In this document: piece by piece, positions 51,626 through 60,169 of the stretch | Position numbering within the stretch: the stretch's first letter is position 1 | How the letters are laid out: every line of letters begins with the position of its first letter | NCBI RefSeq assembly: GCF_014203755.1 | Contig: NZ_JACHJS010000001.1 | Coordinates: 3,224,001-3,288,000 of the forward strand | Reading direction: 5' to 3' | DNA length: 64,000 nt | Source: Saccharothrix violaceirubra | GTDB taxonomy: Bacteria > Actinomycetota > Actinomycetes > Mycobacteriales > Pseudonocardiaceae | Made by a program: the position numbers and the translations under genes | Notes under the pieces: model-generated | The model's input: the letters and a program-made list of their open reading frames with translations, nothing else | Database searches by the model: none | Told to the model about the DNA's origin: nothing

Positions 51626-53845
51626 CTACCGGTCTCCGCGCTCGTGCCATGACGCCGCCAGCAGGTCCTGGAGGCGCGCGTGGCGGAACTGGTAGAAGGG
51701 GCCGACCGTCCGCAGCACGCCCCGTGCGCAGGCGTCCTCCAGGAAATCGATCATCCGCAGCGGGCCCGCGCCCTCGACCCGGAGCTGGCAGAACACGAGG
51801 AATGCCACCCAGGTCTTCGAGGACACCACGCCGAAGACGAGGCCGTAGGGCACCGTCCCGGCGAGCTGGCCCAGCAGGCTCGCCGTGACGTCGTCCACGC
51901 CTTCGTCGGACGTGATGAGTTCGGCGAGTGTCATCATCGCCCCGCCCAGGACGCCGACGGCCAAGCCGAACGCGATCCGGTACCTGATCTCCCGGTACCA
52001 GCACGTCGCCGGCGGTATCGGACTGAACTGGTCGACCGACGGCCGGGCGATCGAGTAGAACAGGAAGCTCGTCAGGCCGACGGCGAGCCCGCACAGCAGA
52101 CCGGCCATGATCCCGTAATCGCGGCCGAGCCAGACGGACAACGTCATCGAGAGCATCAGGAAGGTCGTCACGGAGAACAGGGAGGCCGCCTTGAAGTTCT
52201 CCCGGGAGAACAGCTCCGGTCGCAGCGGCCTGGACCACTGGCGCGGCTGCCCGACCCCTCGCGCGTAGACCGCCCCCAGCACCAGGGCGAACACCGTGGC
52301 GTAGCTCAGCAGGGCGGCATCGGTACGACCGGCGACGATCGCGCCGAGCACGATGCCCAGCACGAACGTCACGCTCAACCCGGTGGCGACGACGCGTATC
52401 CACCTCGGGCGCCATCGGTGGACGGTCCACCACGAGAGTTCCGGGCTGTTGTCCTCGTTCATCTGCGCCGCGACGCACCCGAGCCACCTGGTCGCCTGGT
52501 CGAGTCCGTACCGGGGCGCGGGCTGTCCGGGGGAGGGGGCGTACGCCACGGCGAGAAAGCGTTCGAGCAGGTGGTGTTCCACCTCCGTGCGATCCGCGAA
52601 CCCGCCGGTCGGGAACAGGTCGGCCATGTCGTCGCCCGGCCGGTAGGCGTCCCGCACCAGGCTGAGCATCAGCGGCGTGTCCAGTGCCCGGGTGACCGCG
52701 TCGTCGTGGCGCCGCACGTGGTCGACGAGCCTGCGCCAGCCTGGCGGTGGCGGATCGACGCGGCACAGTTCCAGGTAGGCGGCGGCCCGGTCCCCGGTCA
52801 CCGGCAGCAGTTCGAGGACCGCCGCACCGGCGACGTGGCCGCCTTCGGCCACGGCCTGGACCAACTCCGCGCTTCGACTGAGCAGCACGACGCGTCCGGT
52901 GGCCTGTAGGTCCAGCGCCCGCACGGCGACCGGGCGCAGGCGTTCCGGCAGGTCGTCGAGGCCGTCCAGGAACAACACCACCCGGCCGCTCTCGATCAGT
53001 CTCCGGGCGGTGCCGCGGCCGTACTCGGAGGCGACCAGGAACGGGTACTCCAGTTCCAGGCGGGCCGCTGCCCAGTCGACCAGCCGGTGTCGGGCCGCGT
53101 TCCAGTCCGCGAGTCCCAGCAGCACGGGAATCGGCACCCGGTGCCGGTCGGCCGTGCCGTCGCGGTGTCGGAGCACCTCCAGCAGCAGCAGGATCGCCGC
53201 ACTGGTCTTGCCCGCGCCCGCCGCGCCGATCAGCAGGATCCGGCCGGAGTCGAGGCCGGCGAACACGTCGAACAGGCCGCCGAGGTCGCCGTCCTCGACC
53301 TGGAGCGGGCCGACGGGCCGCGCACCCGGGAGCACGGCGACCCGCGACGGCGTGACGGGTGACCCGACGGCATCGATCCGCGAGCCTCCCGCCGTCCTGT
53401 CCGACCACGACCAGCGCACCGAAATGCGGGTCGGGTAGATCAGCCGGAGTTCAGTGGCGGTGCGTTCCCACCGGGCCCGTACGGCGACGGCCAACCCGTC
53501 CCCGGCCGCGTCGAGATCGGGAGTGCGCGGCACACGCCGTCGCAGCATCCACACCCCCAACGCCGACCCGGGGACCAGCACCGCCGAGACCGCCTGGATG
53601 ACCGTGCCGACGACGCTCCGGTCGCTCGCGGAGAAGAGCAGCCACAGCACGCCCCCGATCGAGGCCACGACACCCAGGAAACCGACTATCGACCAGCGTC
53701 GTGGAGATCTTCTCCCGGCCATCCCAGTCCGATCCGCTGCGCGGCCGATCGCACCGGACCCGGCGATTCCCCGCGTCGCACCGACTTCGTCCCGTCCCGT
53801 CGACGCATGCTCCCACCTCCGGCCGTTCGCGAGCCCGTCGGTCAC
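51626..53845 (-). CDS. Membrane-linked NACHT-type NTPase
   Basis: Up to 739 residues. Two N-terminal hydrophobic segments (SIVGFLGVVASIGGVLWLLF and VIQAVSAVLVPGSALGVWML) come first. The NACHT core has Walker A IGAAGAGKTSAAI, Walker B RVVLFLDGLDDLPE and RVVLLSRS. Several hydrophobic helices fill the C-terminal half, then a soluble end (FYQFRHARLQDLLAASW). That ending is typical of NACHT proteins. The class includes several antiphage and regulatory proteins; the role here is unknown. The start may be GTG 53845 or ATG 53722. Confidence 0.8.
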   Translation of the reverse strand: MTDGLANGRRWEHASTGRDEVGATRGIAGSGAIGRAADRTGMAGRRSPRRWSIVGFLGVVASIGGVLWLLFSASDRSVVGTVIQAVSAVLVPGSALGVWMLRRRVPRTPDLDAAGDGLAVAVRARWERTATELRLIYPTRISVRWSWSDRTAGGSRIDAVGSPVTPSRVAVLPGARPVGPLQVEDGDLGGLFDVFAGLDSGRILLIGAAGAGKTSAAILLLLEVLRHRDGTADRHRVPIPVLLGLADWNAARHRLVDWAAARLELEYPFLVASEYGRGTARRLIESGRVVLFLDGLDDLPERLRPVAVRALDLQATGRVVLLSRSAELVQAVAEGGHVAGAAVLELLPVTGDRAAAYLELCRVDPPPPGWRRLVDHVRRHDDAVTRALDTPLMLSLVRDAYRPGDDMADLFPTGGFADRTEVEHHLLERFLAVAYAPSPGQPAPRYGLDQATRWLGCVAAQMNEDNSPELSWWTVHRWRPRWIRVVATGLSVTFVLGIVLGAIVAGRTDAALLSYATVFALVLGAVYARGVGQPRQWSRPLRPELFSRENFKAASLFSVTTFLMLSMTLSVWLGRDYGIMAGLLCGLAVGLTSFLFYSIARPSVDQFSPIPPATCWYREIRYRIAFGLAVGVLGGAMMTLAELITSDEGVDDVTASLLGQLAGTVPYGLVFGVVSSKTWVAFLVFCQLRVEGAGPLRMIDFLEDACARGVLRTVGPFYQFRHARLQDLLAASWHERGDR

Positions 53846-53867
53846 CCGGGCGGACCAGCGGGACCGG

Positions 53868-54701
53868 TCACTGACCGCCGGCCGCGTAGTGCGCCGAGAT
53901 CCGGGCGGCCGACAGCGCGTACGGGTAGTAGGCCATGAACGCCAGGTTGCCCCGGAAGTGCGCCGTGGTCTGGTTCGAGCCGAAACCGTTGGCGTAACCC
54001 GAGGTGTTGTCGTACCCGATCCGCATATATCCGGTCATGCTCTGCGGGTGGGCGCCGGCGAGTTGCACGATCAACTGCCCGTCGAGGTACAACCGGATGC
54101 CGTACGTGGCGTCGTGCACGCCGACCACGTGGTGCCAGGCGCCGTCGTTGTACGCGAACGGCGTGACGATCTCGTACGGGCTGGGGTTGTTGGTCACGAA
54201 CGCGATGGTGCCGTTCGACGTCAGAAGGATCATGTTGTCCTTCTTGGTCGACGCGCCCGTCGCCAGGTCGCCGATCCCGCTGATCACGCCGCCGAGGTCG
54301 TCGTGCGTGCGGAACCACGCCTCGTGGCTCGACGACGTCGACGCGCTGAGCGTGATCGTGCCCGTGGTCGAGACGTAGTGCGTGTTGTCGAGCACGGCGT
54401 ACGGCTGGGTCTCCCGCAGGCACGGGTACTCCACGGCGTCCTGGACCTGCCGGCCGCCCTGGTAGGTGCCGTTCGCGGCGGTCGGCGACCCGTCGTAGGC
54501 GACCGTGCCGGTGGTCTCGTTGAGTTCGTAGAACCGGGTCGGGTTGTCGGCCAGCGCGACCGCGGTGCACGTGTGCGCCAGAGACGTCACCGTGTTGTTG
54601 GAGTTGGTCACCTTGGCGTTGAACGCGCCGCTGGTCGGTTCCACGCCGAGGTACGCGATCGCCGCGACGACGACCGCCACCACGAGCACGAGCTTCCTCA
54701 T
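53868..54701 (-). CDS. Secreted LamG-like protein with SipW-type signal peptide
   Basis: A 277-residue secreted protein. The N-terminus (KLVLVVAVVVAAIAYLGVEPTSGAFNAKVTNSNNTVTSL) matches the SipW-dependent signal class, where an F-x-x-x-V-T-N-S motif follows the hydrophobic core. The mature part contains a concanavalin-like LamG fold (HEAWFRTHDDLGGVISGIG, GAWHHVVGVHDATYGIRLYLDGQLIV). Such domains bind sugars or proteins. Its start overlaps the signal peptidase stop (ATGA). Confidence 0.82.
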   Translation of the reverse strand: MRKLVLVVAVVVAAIAYLGVEPTSGAFNAKVTNSNNTVTSLAHTCTAVALADNPTRFYELNETTGTVAYDGSPTAANGTYQGGRQVQDAVEYPCLRETQPYAVLDNTHYVSTTGTITLSASTSSSHEAWFRTHDDLGGVISGIGDLATGASTKKDNMILLTSNGTIAFVTNNPSPYEIVTPFAYNDGAWHHVVGVHDATYGIRLYLDGQLIVQLAGAHPQSMTGYMRIGYDNTSGYANGFGSNQTTAHFRGNLAFMAYYPYALSAARISAHYAAGGQ

Positions 54702-55552
54702 CGCACCGCCCTCGGCCGGACGAAGAACGACACCAGCAGCGGTATCGCACACAGCACCAGGCACAACGTCCACCAGGTCCACGGCATGTGCGGGTTCACC
54801 TCGATGGGCACGTTGCCGCCGTCGCCGTACTTCGACGCCGACGCGGTCAGCTCGCCCACCTGCCCGGCGCGCAGGTCCGTGAACACGCCGTCCGGGGTGG
54901 TCGCGCGGACCGGCAGCACGCCCGACGACACGAGCTGCGCGCGGGTCACGTCGCCCTCGGTGAACGTGCCGAGCAGGATGACCCCGACCAGGGGGCGCAG
55001 CACGACGATCGCCACGCACACCACGAGCGGGTAGAGGATGAGCCGCAGTGGCGTGCGCCAGCGGCCCGTCCAGCGGGTCAGCAACCACACCGTGAACCCG
55101 CCGACCAGCAGGAACGGCAGGGATTTGACCAGCCAGGCCACGCCCCACCAGCGCGCGACCACCAGGCCGACCAGGTTCTCGTCCCCGGTGCGCCACGGGT
55201 CGTCGGCGCCGTTGATGTCACCGCGCGTGATCAGCTTGCCGTCGCGGATCTCCACGACCCGGTGGGTGTAGGCGATCTTGCTCGCGGCCGTCGGGTAGAA
55301 CGAGACGACGTCGCCGACCGCGACCTCGGCGACCGTCGTCGGCCTGGTCAGCACGAGCGTGCCGACCGGCGCGGTCTCGCCCATCGAGCCCGAGTCGACC
55401 GACAGCCACCGGCCGCCGGTCAGCCGCCAGCCGAGGGCGACGGCCAGGCAGAGCAGGACCACGGCGAGGAGCGCGATGCGCAGCACGCGCGGGACGTCGG
55501 CGCGGCGGTGTCCGCCGCGCCGATGCGCCCCGCTCCGTCGCCGAGTACCCAC
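54698..55552 (-). CDS. SipW/ER-type signal peptidase I
   Basis: A 284-residue membrane protease. The catalytic serine is in DSGSMGETAPVGTLVLTRP. The general base is histidine (AYTHRVVEI) rather than lysine, and the ITRGDINGADD box follows, as in ER/SipW-type enzymes. There is an N-terminal helix and at least two more hydrophobic segments, the last near the C-terminus. It is coupled to two secreted proteins that carry the matching signal class, so it probably processes those. GTG at 55552 lacks a strong ribosome binding site; a later start is possible. Confidence 0.88.
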   Translation of the reverse strand: MGTRRRSGAHRRGGHRRADVPRVLRIALLAVVLLCLAVALGWRLTGGRWLSVDSGSMGETAPVGTLVLTRPTTVAEVAVGDVVSFYPTAASKIAYTHRVVEIRDGKLITRGDINGADDPWRTGDENLVGLVVARWWGVAWLVKSLPFLLVGGFTVWLLTRWTGRWRTPLRLILYPLVVCVAIVVLRPLVGVILLGTFTEGDVTRAQLVSSGVLPVRATTPDGVFTDLRAGQVGELTASASKYGDGGNVPIEVNPHMPWTWWTLCLVLCAIPLLVSFFVRPRAVR

Positions 55553-55562
55553 CCGATGCCCG

Positions 55563-56189
55563 TCAGGAGCTGAAGGTCCAGGTCAGGGCCTGCGACGCGG
55601 TCAGACCCTGGTAGGAGTTGCCCAGCGAGGACGGCAGCGACACCTGGAACGTGTACGGCTGGGTCGCCGAGGCGGCCAGGGGCGTGAGCGACAGCGGCGT
55701 GGTGAACGCGGCCAGGGTGCCGTTGTAGATCGGGGAGCCGGTGGCCGTCGCCCCGACGTAGACCTTCAGCGTGACCTGCGTGCAGAAGTCGTTGGCGGGC
55801 GTGATGCCGCTGACCGAGCCGGACTGCGAGCACGTGCCCGGGGTCAGGGTGAACGTCGCCGGCGTGCCGGTGCCGTCGTTGGCCAGCGTGACGGTCTTGG
55901 TCGCCGACCCGCCGGGGGCCAGGACTGAGCCGGTGTACTTGTTGATCGTGGCGCAGGTCGCCGAGTTCGTCGAGGAGCTGTTGCTGGTGCAGGTGTTGCT
56001 GCCGTCGGTCTCGCGCATGATCAGCGATCCGGTCGAGACGGTGTCGGTGGAGTTGGTGATCGCCGCGGTGAACGCCGCGAGCGTGCCGGTCAGGGACAGC
56101 GCCAACAGGACGCTGCCGGCCAGGCCGCTGAGGACCGCCACGAAGGCGAAACGGCGGCGGGAGCGGCGGGATGCAGGGACCGCACTCAT
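55563..56189 (-). CDS. TasA/CalY-like secreted protein (SipW-dependent)
   Basis: A 208-residue protein. The signal region (RFAFVAVLSGLAGSVLLALSLTGTLAAFTAAITNSTDTVSTG) has the SipW-type core followed by the F-T-A-A-I-T-N-S-T-D element of TasA/camelysin proteins. The mature part is beta-rich and high in Thr, Ser and Gly with four cysteines. In Bacillus, relatives form amyloid-like matrix fibres; whether this one polymerises is unknown. GAGGGAAG lies before the ATG. It is first in the three-gene operon (secreted, peptidase, LamG). Confidence 0.82.
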   Translation of the reverse strand: MSAVPASRRSRRRFAFVAVLSGLAGSVLLALSLTGTLAAFTAAITNSTDTVSTGSLIMRETDGSNTCTSNSSSTNSATCATINKYTGSVLAPGGSATKTVTLANDGTGTPATFTLTPGTCSQSGSVSGITPANDFCTQVTLKVYVGATATGSPIYNGTLAAFTTPLSLTPLAASATQPYTFQVSLPSSLGNSYQGLTASQALTWTFSS

Positions 56190-56541
56190 GGACTTCCCTC
56201 TCTCGGGCGGTGTGGCAGGGGGTCGCCCGTCGATCGCAGGTACACCCAGGTGGGTGTACCTGGTCCGTCGAATACGGGTGGCACTCGGCGGCAGCTGTTA
56301 CCCCCTGAATACGGATCAGTCTGCCGTTCATGACCAATTCACACGAACGATGATCCACAGAGGACAGTCCAATACAGACTCAGAGTAGAATCCGGAGTGC
56401 CTATAGCCACCCGAGAGAGTGAAGAGTGGGTGCTAAGTAGGTGCAGTCTGGGTGTAAAAAGGCGCTCTGTCAGAGAAGTGATGCGTGTTCATCACCTCAA
56501 CGAGTGGTACTGAATTCCTACGTCACAGGACGTCGGTGCAC
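56190..56541. other. Promoter region of the SipW operon, with palindrome
   Basis: A 352-bp gap of lower GC content. It contains the 24-bp palindrome at 56238-56261 about 50 bp before the first gene. No ORF in it is supported. Confidence 0.5.
56238..56261. promoter_or_regulatory. 24-bp palindrome upstream of the SipW operon
   Basis: AGGTACACCCA, GG, then TGGGTGTACCT: a perfect 11+2+11 inverted repeat. It lies 49-72 bp upstream of the TasA-like start codon. An operator for a dimeric repressor is likely. Confidence 0.7.
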
Positions 56542-57324
56542 TCACGCTCCGAGATCGCCGGTCTCCAGCAGCGTCTTGAGCGCGGAGACGATCATGGGCC
56601 AGCCCTCGGAGATCCCCGCCAGGATCTCGCTGCCCGGCTCGAACCCGTCGTGCACGACGGTCAGTTTGACCCGCGCGCCCAGTTCCTCCAACTCGAAGGT
56701 CACCTTCGAGCGCGGTTCGGCGGACATGCGCGCGACGACGTCCGGGTCGAACCCGTGCGAGGCCGTCCACTCGTCGGTCAGCGCGTGCCAGGTGTACGAC
56801 AGCCGGTGGAAGGGGTCGGACTCCAGGACGACCTGTTCGGGGTCCTTGATCGCGACGCCGTTCTCGTGCCAGGTCATGGACGCGCCCGGCGTCCAGTCCG
56901 TGGTGAAGGTGGCGCCCCAGTACCGCCCGGTGAACGCCGGGTCGGTCAACGCCTGCCAGAGGCGTTCCGGCGTCGTGGTGATGTAGGTCGTGTAGACGAA
57001 TCGGTTCGCGCCCATCGGTTCCTGCTCCAATGCCAGTTTCAGATCGGCGAGCGCGTGTACCCGCGCCCGGTCGTACCGCCCGATCCAGCGGTCCGCGATG
57101 GCGTTGATCGGCTCGGCGTTCAGGTGGTGCAGCTTCTCCCGGCCGCGCCACCGGGTCGTGACCAGGTTCGCCGCCGCCAGCACCGCGAGGTGCTTGCTCA
57201 CCGACTGCCGGGTCATGTCCAGGCCGTCGCACAGTTGGCGCAGGGTCAGGCCGCTGCGCGCGTTGAGCCGGTCCAGCAACGCGCGTCGGCTCGGATCGGC
57301 CAGTGCGCGGAACACCTCGTCCAT
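56542..57324 (-). CDS. ArsR-SRPBCC fusion protein
   Basis: A 260-residue two-domain protein. Residues 1-90 are an ArsR winged helix (VFRALADPSRRALLDRLNARSGLTLRQLCDGLDMTRQSVSKHLAVLAAANLV). Residues 105-260 are an AHSA1/SRPBCC lipid-like binding fold (FVYTTYITTTPERLWQALTDPAFTGRYWGATFTTDWTPGASMTWHENG). In actinobacteria these are often separate genes; here they are one polypeptide, so ligand binding could directly change DNA binding. A 46-bp palindrome just upstream of the start is probably its operator. Confidence 0.88.
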   Translation of the reverse strand: MDEVFRALADPSRRALLDRLNARSGLTLRQLCDGLDMTRQSVSKHLAVLAAANLVTTRWRGREKLHHLNAEPINAIADRWIGRYDRARVHALADLKLALEQEPMGANRFVYTTYITTTPERLWQALTDPAFTGRYWGATFTTDWTPGASMTWHENGVAIKDPEQVVLESDPFHRLSYTWHALTDEWTASHGFDPDVVARMSAEPRSKVTFELEELGARVKLTVVHDGFEPGSEILAGISEGWPMIVSALKTLLETGDLGA

Positions 57325-57338
57325 CTCATCGCCTTCGG

Positions 57339-57384
57339 GCAGCCGCTGGGTTGCCTGTCCGAGGATAGGCAACCCAGCGGCTGC
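57339..57384. promoter_or_regulatory. 46-bp palindrome upstream of the ArsR-SRPBCC gene
   Basis: A 22-base arm (57339-57360) pairs with 57363-57384 with a single G:T-type mismatch and a two-base centre. Inner parts read GGTTGCCT and AGGCAACC. It ends 15 bp before the start codon. It could be an ArsR operator or an mRNA hairpin that hides the ribosome binding site. Confidence 0.75.
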
Positions 57385-57472
57385 ATGTAAAGCCTCGATC
57401 GCGATCTTCCCGGCCGAAGAGGCGGGGAACGCGACGCACCGTCGTGACGGCCGCCAAGGGCGACGACGTGGC

Positions 57473-58399
57473 CTAGCGACCGACCAGTCGGGCCACCGCG
57501 AACCACGCGAGGGCGATCAACGCCAGGACGCCCGCGACCACGGACACCCGCCGGGCGTCGAGCAGTCCGCGGCGTACGGCCAGGACACACCCCACGCCGA
57601 CCGTCGCGGCCGTGACACCCCCGAGCACCCAGAGGCCGGCGGTGGTCGTGAACAGCCACACGGCCATCCCGCCCACCGCGATCACCGAGACACCGCCGGC
57701 GGCGAACACCGCCATGATCCGCAGCCGCCCACCCAACTCGTCCCGCCGCGGCAGGACCACACTGCCCACCGTCGCGGCCATCGCGACCAGCGCGAGCACC
57801 ACGGCCGCCGCCCGCCACGGATGGGCGGCCACGGCCGCCCCGACGAACGCCAACCCCCGACCGACCCGGTCGAACACCACGACCCCGCCCGCGACCAGAG
57901 CGACGAGTCCGGTGCCCGCCACGGCCACGAACCCGACCCCGGCGGCGACGTCCCGCCGCCGCCGATCCGCCGTCCACCAGGCGCCGGCCAGAACCGCCAG
58001 GACCCCGGCTGTGATGAGCGTGCCCCGCGCCGGATTTCCGGAGACGCTGTCCCACAGCGCCACCACGGCGGTCATCGACGCGAGCGCCACGCTCGACGCG
58101 AACACCGACAACGCCAGCGCCGTGGCGACCACGTCGTCCCGCGCACCGGCCTGCCGCGCGGATTCGCCCCCACCCCGAACCACCTCGCGCACGACCGGCC
58201 GCCGCGCCTCCTTCGACAGCAACACCAATCCGGCCGCCGCACCCAGACCGAGGGCCACGACCAGGACCGCCCGCACGGGGTGCACGGCAGCCGCACCGAC
58301 CAGGGCCGTGAAGGCCAGGACACCGCCGATCACCACGGTCGAGACCAGGACGTGCCGCCTCACCACCAGCCCCACGAACACCGCGACCACCCAGAGCAC
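57473..58399 (-). CDS. Multi-pass membrane protein, unknown function
   Basis: A 308-residue protein with about eight hydrophobic segments (for example MLWVVAVFVGLVV, VVIGGVLAFTALVGAA, VLVVALGLGAAAGLVLL, TALALSVFASSVALASM), separated by short basic loops (KEARRP, DRRRRDV, RRDELGGR). No transporter or enzyme signature is seen. Valine/alanine content is extreme. GTG at 58399 has no clear ribosome binding site, so the true start is uncertain. Confidence 0.6.
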   Translation of the reverse strand: MLWVVAVFVGLVVRRHVLVSTVVIGGVLAFTALVGAAAVHPVRAVLVVALGLGAAAGLVLLSKEARRPVVREVVRGGGESARQAGARDDVVATALALSVFASSVALASMTAVVALWDSVSGNPARGTLITAGVLAVLAGAWWTADRRRRDVAAGVGFVAVAGTGLVALVAGGVVVFDRVGRGLAFVGAAVAAHPWRAAAVVLALVAMAATVGSVVLPRRDELGGRLRIMAVFAAGGVSVIAVGGMAVWLFTTTAGLWVLGGVTAATVGVGCVLAVRRGLLDARRVSVVAGVLALIALAWFAVARLVGR

Positions 58400-58474
58400 C
58401 CGCGAGTTGTACCGCCGTTACGCCACCCCGTCCGTCCGAGCGCACGACCGTGGCCCGAACCCACCCGATCGAGG

Positions 58475-58592
58475 GCCTGAGCGCGTAGTTCAGGGTGTCC
58501 GAGCGGAGGACTCGCGAGGTAGAGGTACGCGAGTGCACATTTCGCAGTGCCTGAACGCACAACTCGCGGTGTCTGAACGTATAACTCGCGTG
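58475..58592. repeat. Five 22-bp degenerate repeats (second locus)
   Basis: Units: 58475-58496, 58497-58518, then an 8-base break, 58527-58548, 58549-58570 and 58571-58592. The last three match the three units at 2521-2586 most closely (for instance CTGAACGCACAACTCGCGG here and CTGGACGCACAACTCGCGG there). The array lies 20 bp past the stop codon of the gene at 58612. Confidence 0.75.
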
Positions 58593-58611
58593 TTCGCGGA
58601 GCAGGGCGCAC

Positions 58612-59022
58612 TCAGTCCGAAGGACGGCGAGGTTCGGGCACAAGGTGCCCGGCGTACGCGTAGGCGTAGAGGTCGGCAGGGGAGAGTCCCGCGGGCGTGC
58701 GGACCGGCGCGGCCACCCGCATGGGGTTCGCGGGCAACGACGACAACCACGCGGCCACCGCCTCCGGCGACGGCAGCAGCTCCCCGTCCAACCGGGCGTG
58801 CTCCACGACCTGACCCTCCACCGGCTCCCGCACCGCGGACCACCCGGTGTGCTCGTTCCACAGCAACGCCGACTCGCCGTCCAACGCCAGGTAGGCGGAC
58901 GCCGGGTGCTCGTCCTCGATGCAGAAGCACTCGCCGCTCACCCCCAGCGCCGAGGCGACCAACCGCACGTACCCGCGCAGACCGCGGACGATGGCGTCGT
59001 CGAAATCCAGTTCCCGTTCCAC
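58612..59022 (-). CDS. Small protein resembling DUF6292
   Basis: A 136-residue acidic protein. The pattern AIVRGLRGYVRLVASALGV, PASAYLALDGESALLWNEHTGWS and LSSLPANPMRV resembles the DUF6292 family common in Pseudonocardiales; this match is from memory and not certain. GTG at 59022 follows GAGGGGG. The function is unknown. Its 3' end is flanked by the 22-bp repeat array. Confidence 0.6.
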   Translation of the reverse strand: MERELDFDDAIVRGLRGYVRLVASALGVSGECFCIEDEHPASAYLALDGESALLWNEHTGWSAVREPVEGQVVEHARLDGELLPSPEAVAAWLSSLPANPMRVAAPVRTPAGLSPADLYAYAYAGHLVPEPRRPSD

Positions 59023-59154
59023 CGCGCACCCCCTCACCCACTGGGCTCGTGGGTACATACCCGGGGAGGGTGAGCGAAATCCGACAAAGCGACTTTTCCG
59101 ATCCAGACGCACGCGGCACCGCCCGTTCGGCAGCGACCGTTGGGCAACTCGACG

Positions 59155-60075
59155 TCAGTCCGGCCACTCCCAGGCGACGGAGAACGTGCCCGGCCCGAAG
59201 TTCAGCGCCACGGCGTGCGCGGCCCCCTCGGCGTTGACGGGCAGCCGCCGCCGGTCGCCGCCGTCGGGGTCGTCGGGGGTGGTGGTGAAGCGGTGGCACG
59301 CGACGGGCAGCGCGCGCGGGTCGAAGCGGATCTCGATCACGTAGTCGCGGATCGGCGAGCGGAACACCCGCCCGTACGAGTCGTTCCCGCGCGGGTACGG
59401 CGGACCGTCCAGCACGGACGCGTGCTCGACGACCACGGTCTCGCCCCGGCTCAACGGCCGTTCGAAGACCAGTTCGGCGGCGATCATGCCGGTCTCCTCG
59501 TCGGCCTCGATCCGGCCGACCGAGCACCCGCTGACCGGCAGGACGCGCGGTATCGGCCACCCCGGTTCGGTCAGGTCGTGGATGGAGATCCATCGGTCGG
59601 GACCGTCCACTTCGGCGCGCAACACCTGCCGTGTGCGCACGGCCCGCACGCCCCGGTCGGCCGCCAGTTCCACGATCACGTGCAGCGTCACGCGGGTCAG
59701 TTCGTCGTCGCAGTCGACGTGCACCCGCGACAGCAGCGCCTCGATCCGGTCGGACTCGTGCCACAGCTCGGCCAGCGGCCGGGTCGTGGCGCCGCGCCGG
59801 GACCGGCCGCGCGGCCGTGGCGCGCCGAGCAGTTCGGTCAGCGAACCGGGCGCCACGTCGAGCACCTCTTCCAGGTGCCGCAACGCGACCATGGACGCGG
59901 CGCGTTCCGGCCGTCGGCGTCCGGACTGCCAGTAGCTGAGCGCGGCGACGCTGATCGTGGTGCCGCGTGCCTGGAGCCGTTGCTGGATGCGGTCGAGGCC
60001 GAGTCCTCGTCGGCGGATGGCCTCGCGCAACGCGACCGCGAACGGGTCACCCGGCGCCGCGTCGCGGTGACTCAT
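59155..60075 (-). CDS. XRE-like helix-turn-helix protein
   Basis: A 306-residue protein. The N-terminal helix-turn-helix is AVALREAIRRRGLGLDRIQQRLQARGTTISVAALSYWQSGRRRPER. The remaining 220 residues are beta-rich (VHVDCDDELTRVTLHVIVELAADRGVRAV; ETVVVEHASVLDGPP) and of unknown function, perhaps a sensor. GAGGAGG precedes the ATG. Similar regulators are frequent in actinomycetes. Confidence 0.75.
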   Translation of the reverse strand: MSHRDAAPGDPFAVALREAIRRRGLGLDRIQQRLQARGTTISVAALSYWQSGRRRPERAASMVALRHLEEVLDVAPGSLTELLGAPRPRGRSRRGATTRPLAELWHESDRIEALLSRVHVDCDDELTRVTLHVIVELAADRGVRAVRTRQVLRAEVDGPDRWISIHDLTEPGWPIPRVLPVSGCSVGRIEADEETGMIAAELVFERPLSRGETVVVEHASVLDGPPYPRGNDSYGRVFRSPIRDYVIEIRFDPRALPVACHRFTTTPDDPDGGDRRRLPVNAEGAAHAVALNFGPGTFSVAWEWPD

Positions 60076-60169
60076 CGACCCTCCTCGGATCTGGCGACGA
60101 CCGTGCGACACTACGCGGCCACCGACCGCGCTGGATAGCGATCCGGGGTGGAAATCCGCAATGCTGCGG

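Noticed and set aside
58475..58592. The repeat array considered as a CRISPR
   Set aside because: Units are adjacent without spacers, the repeats are degenerate and there are no cas genes.
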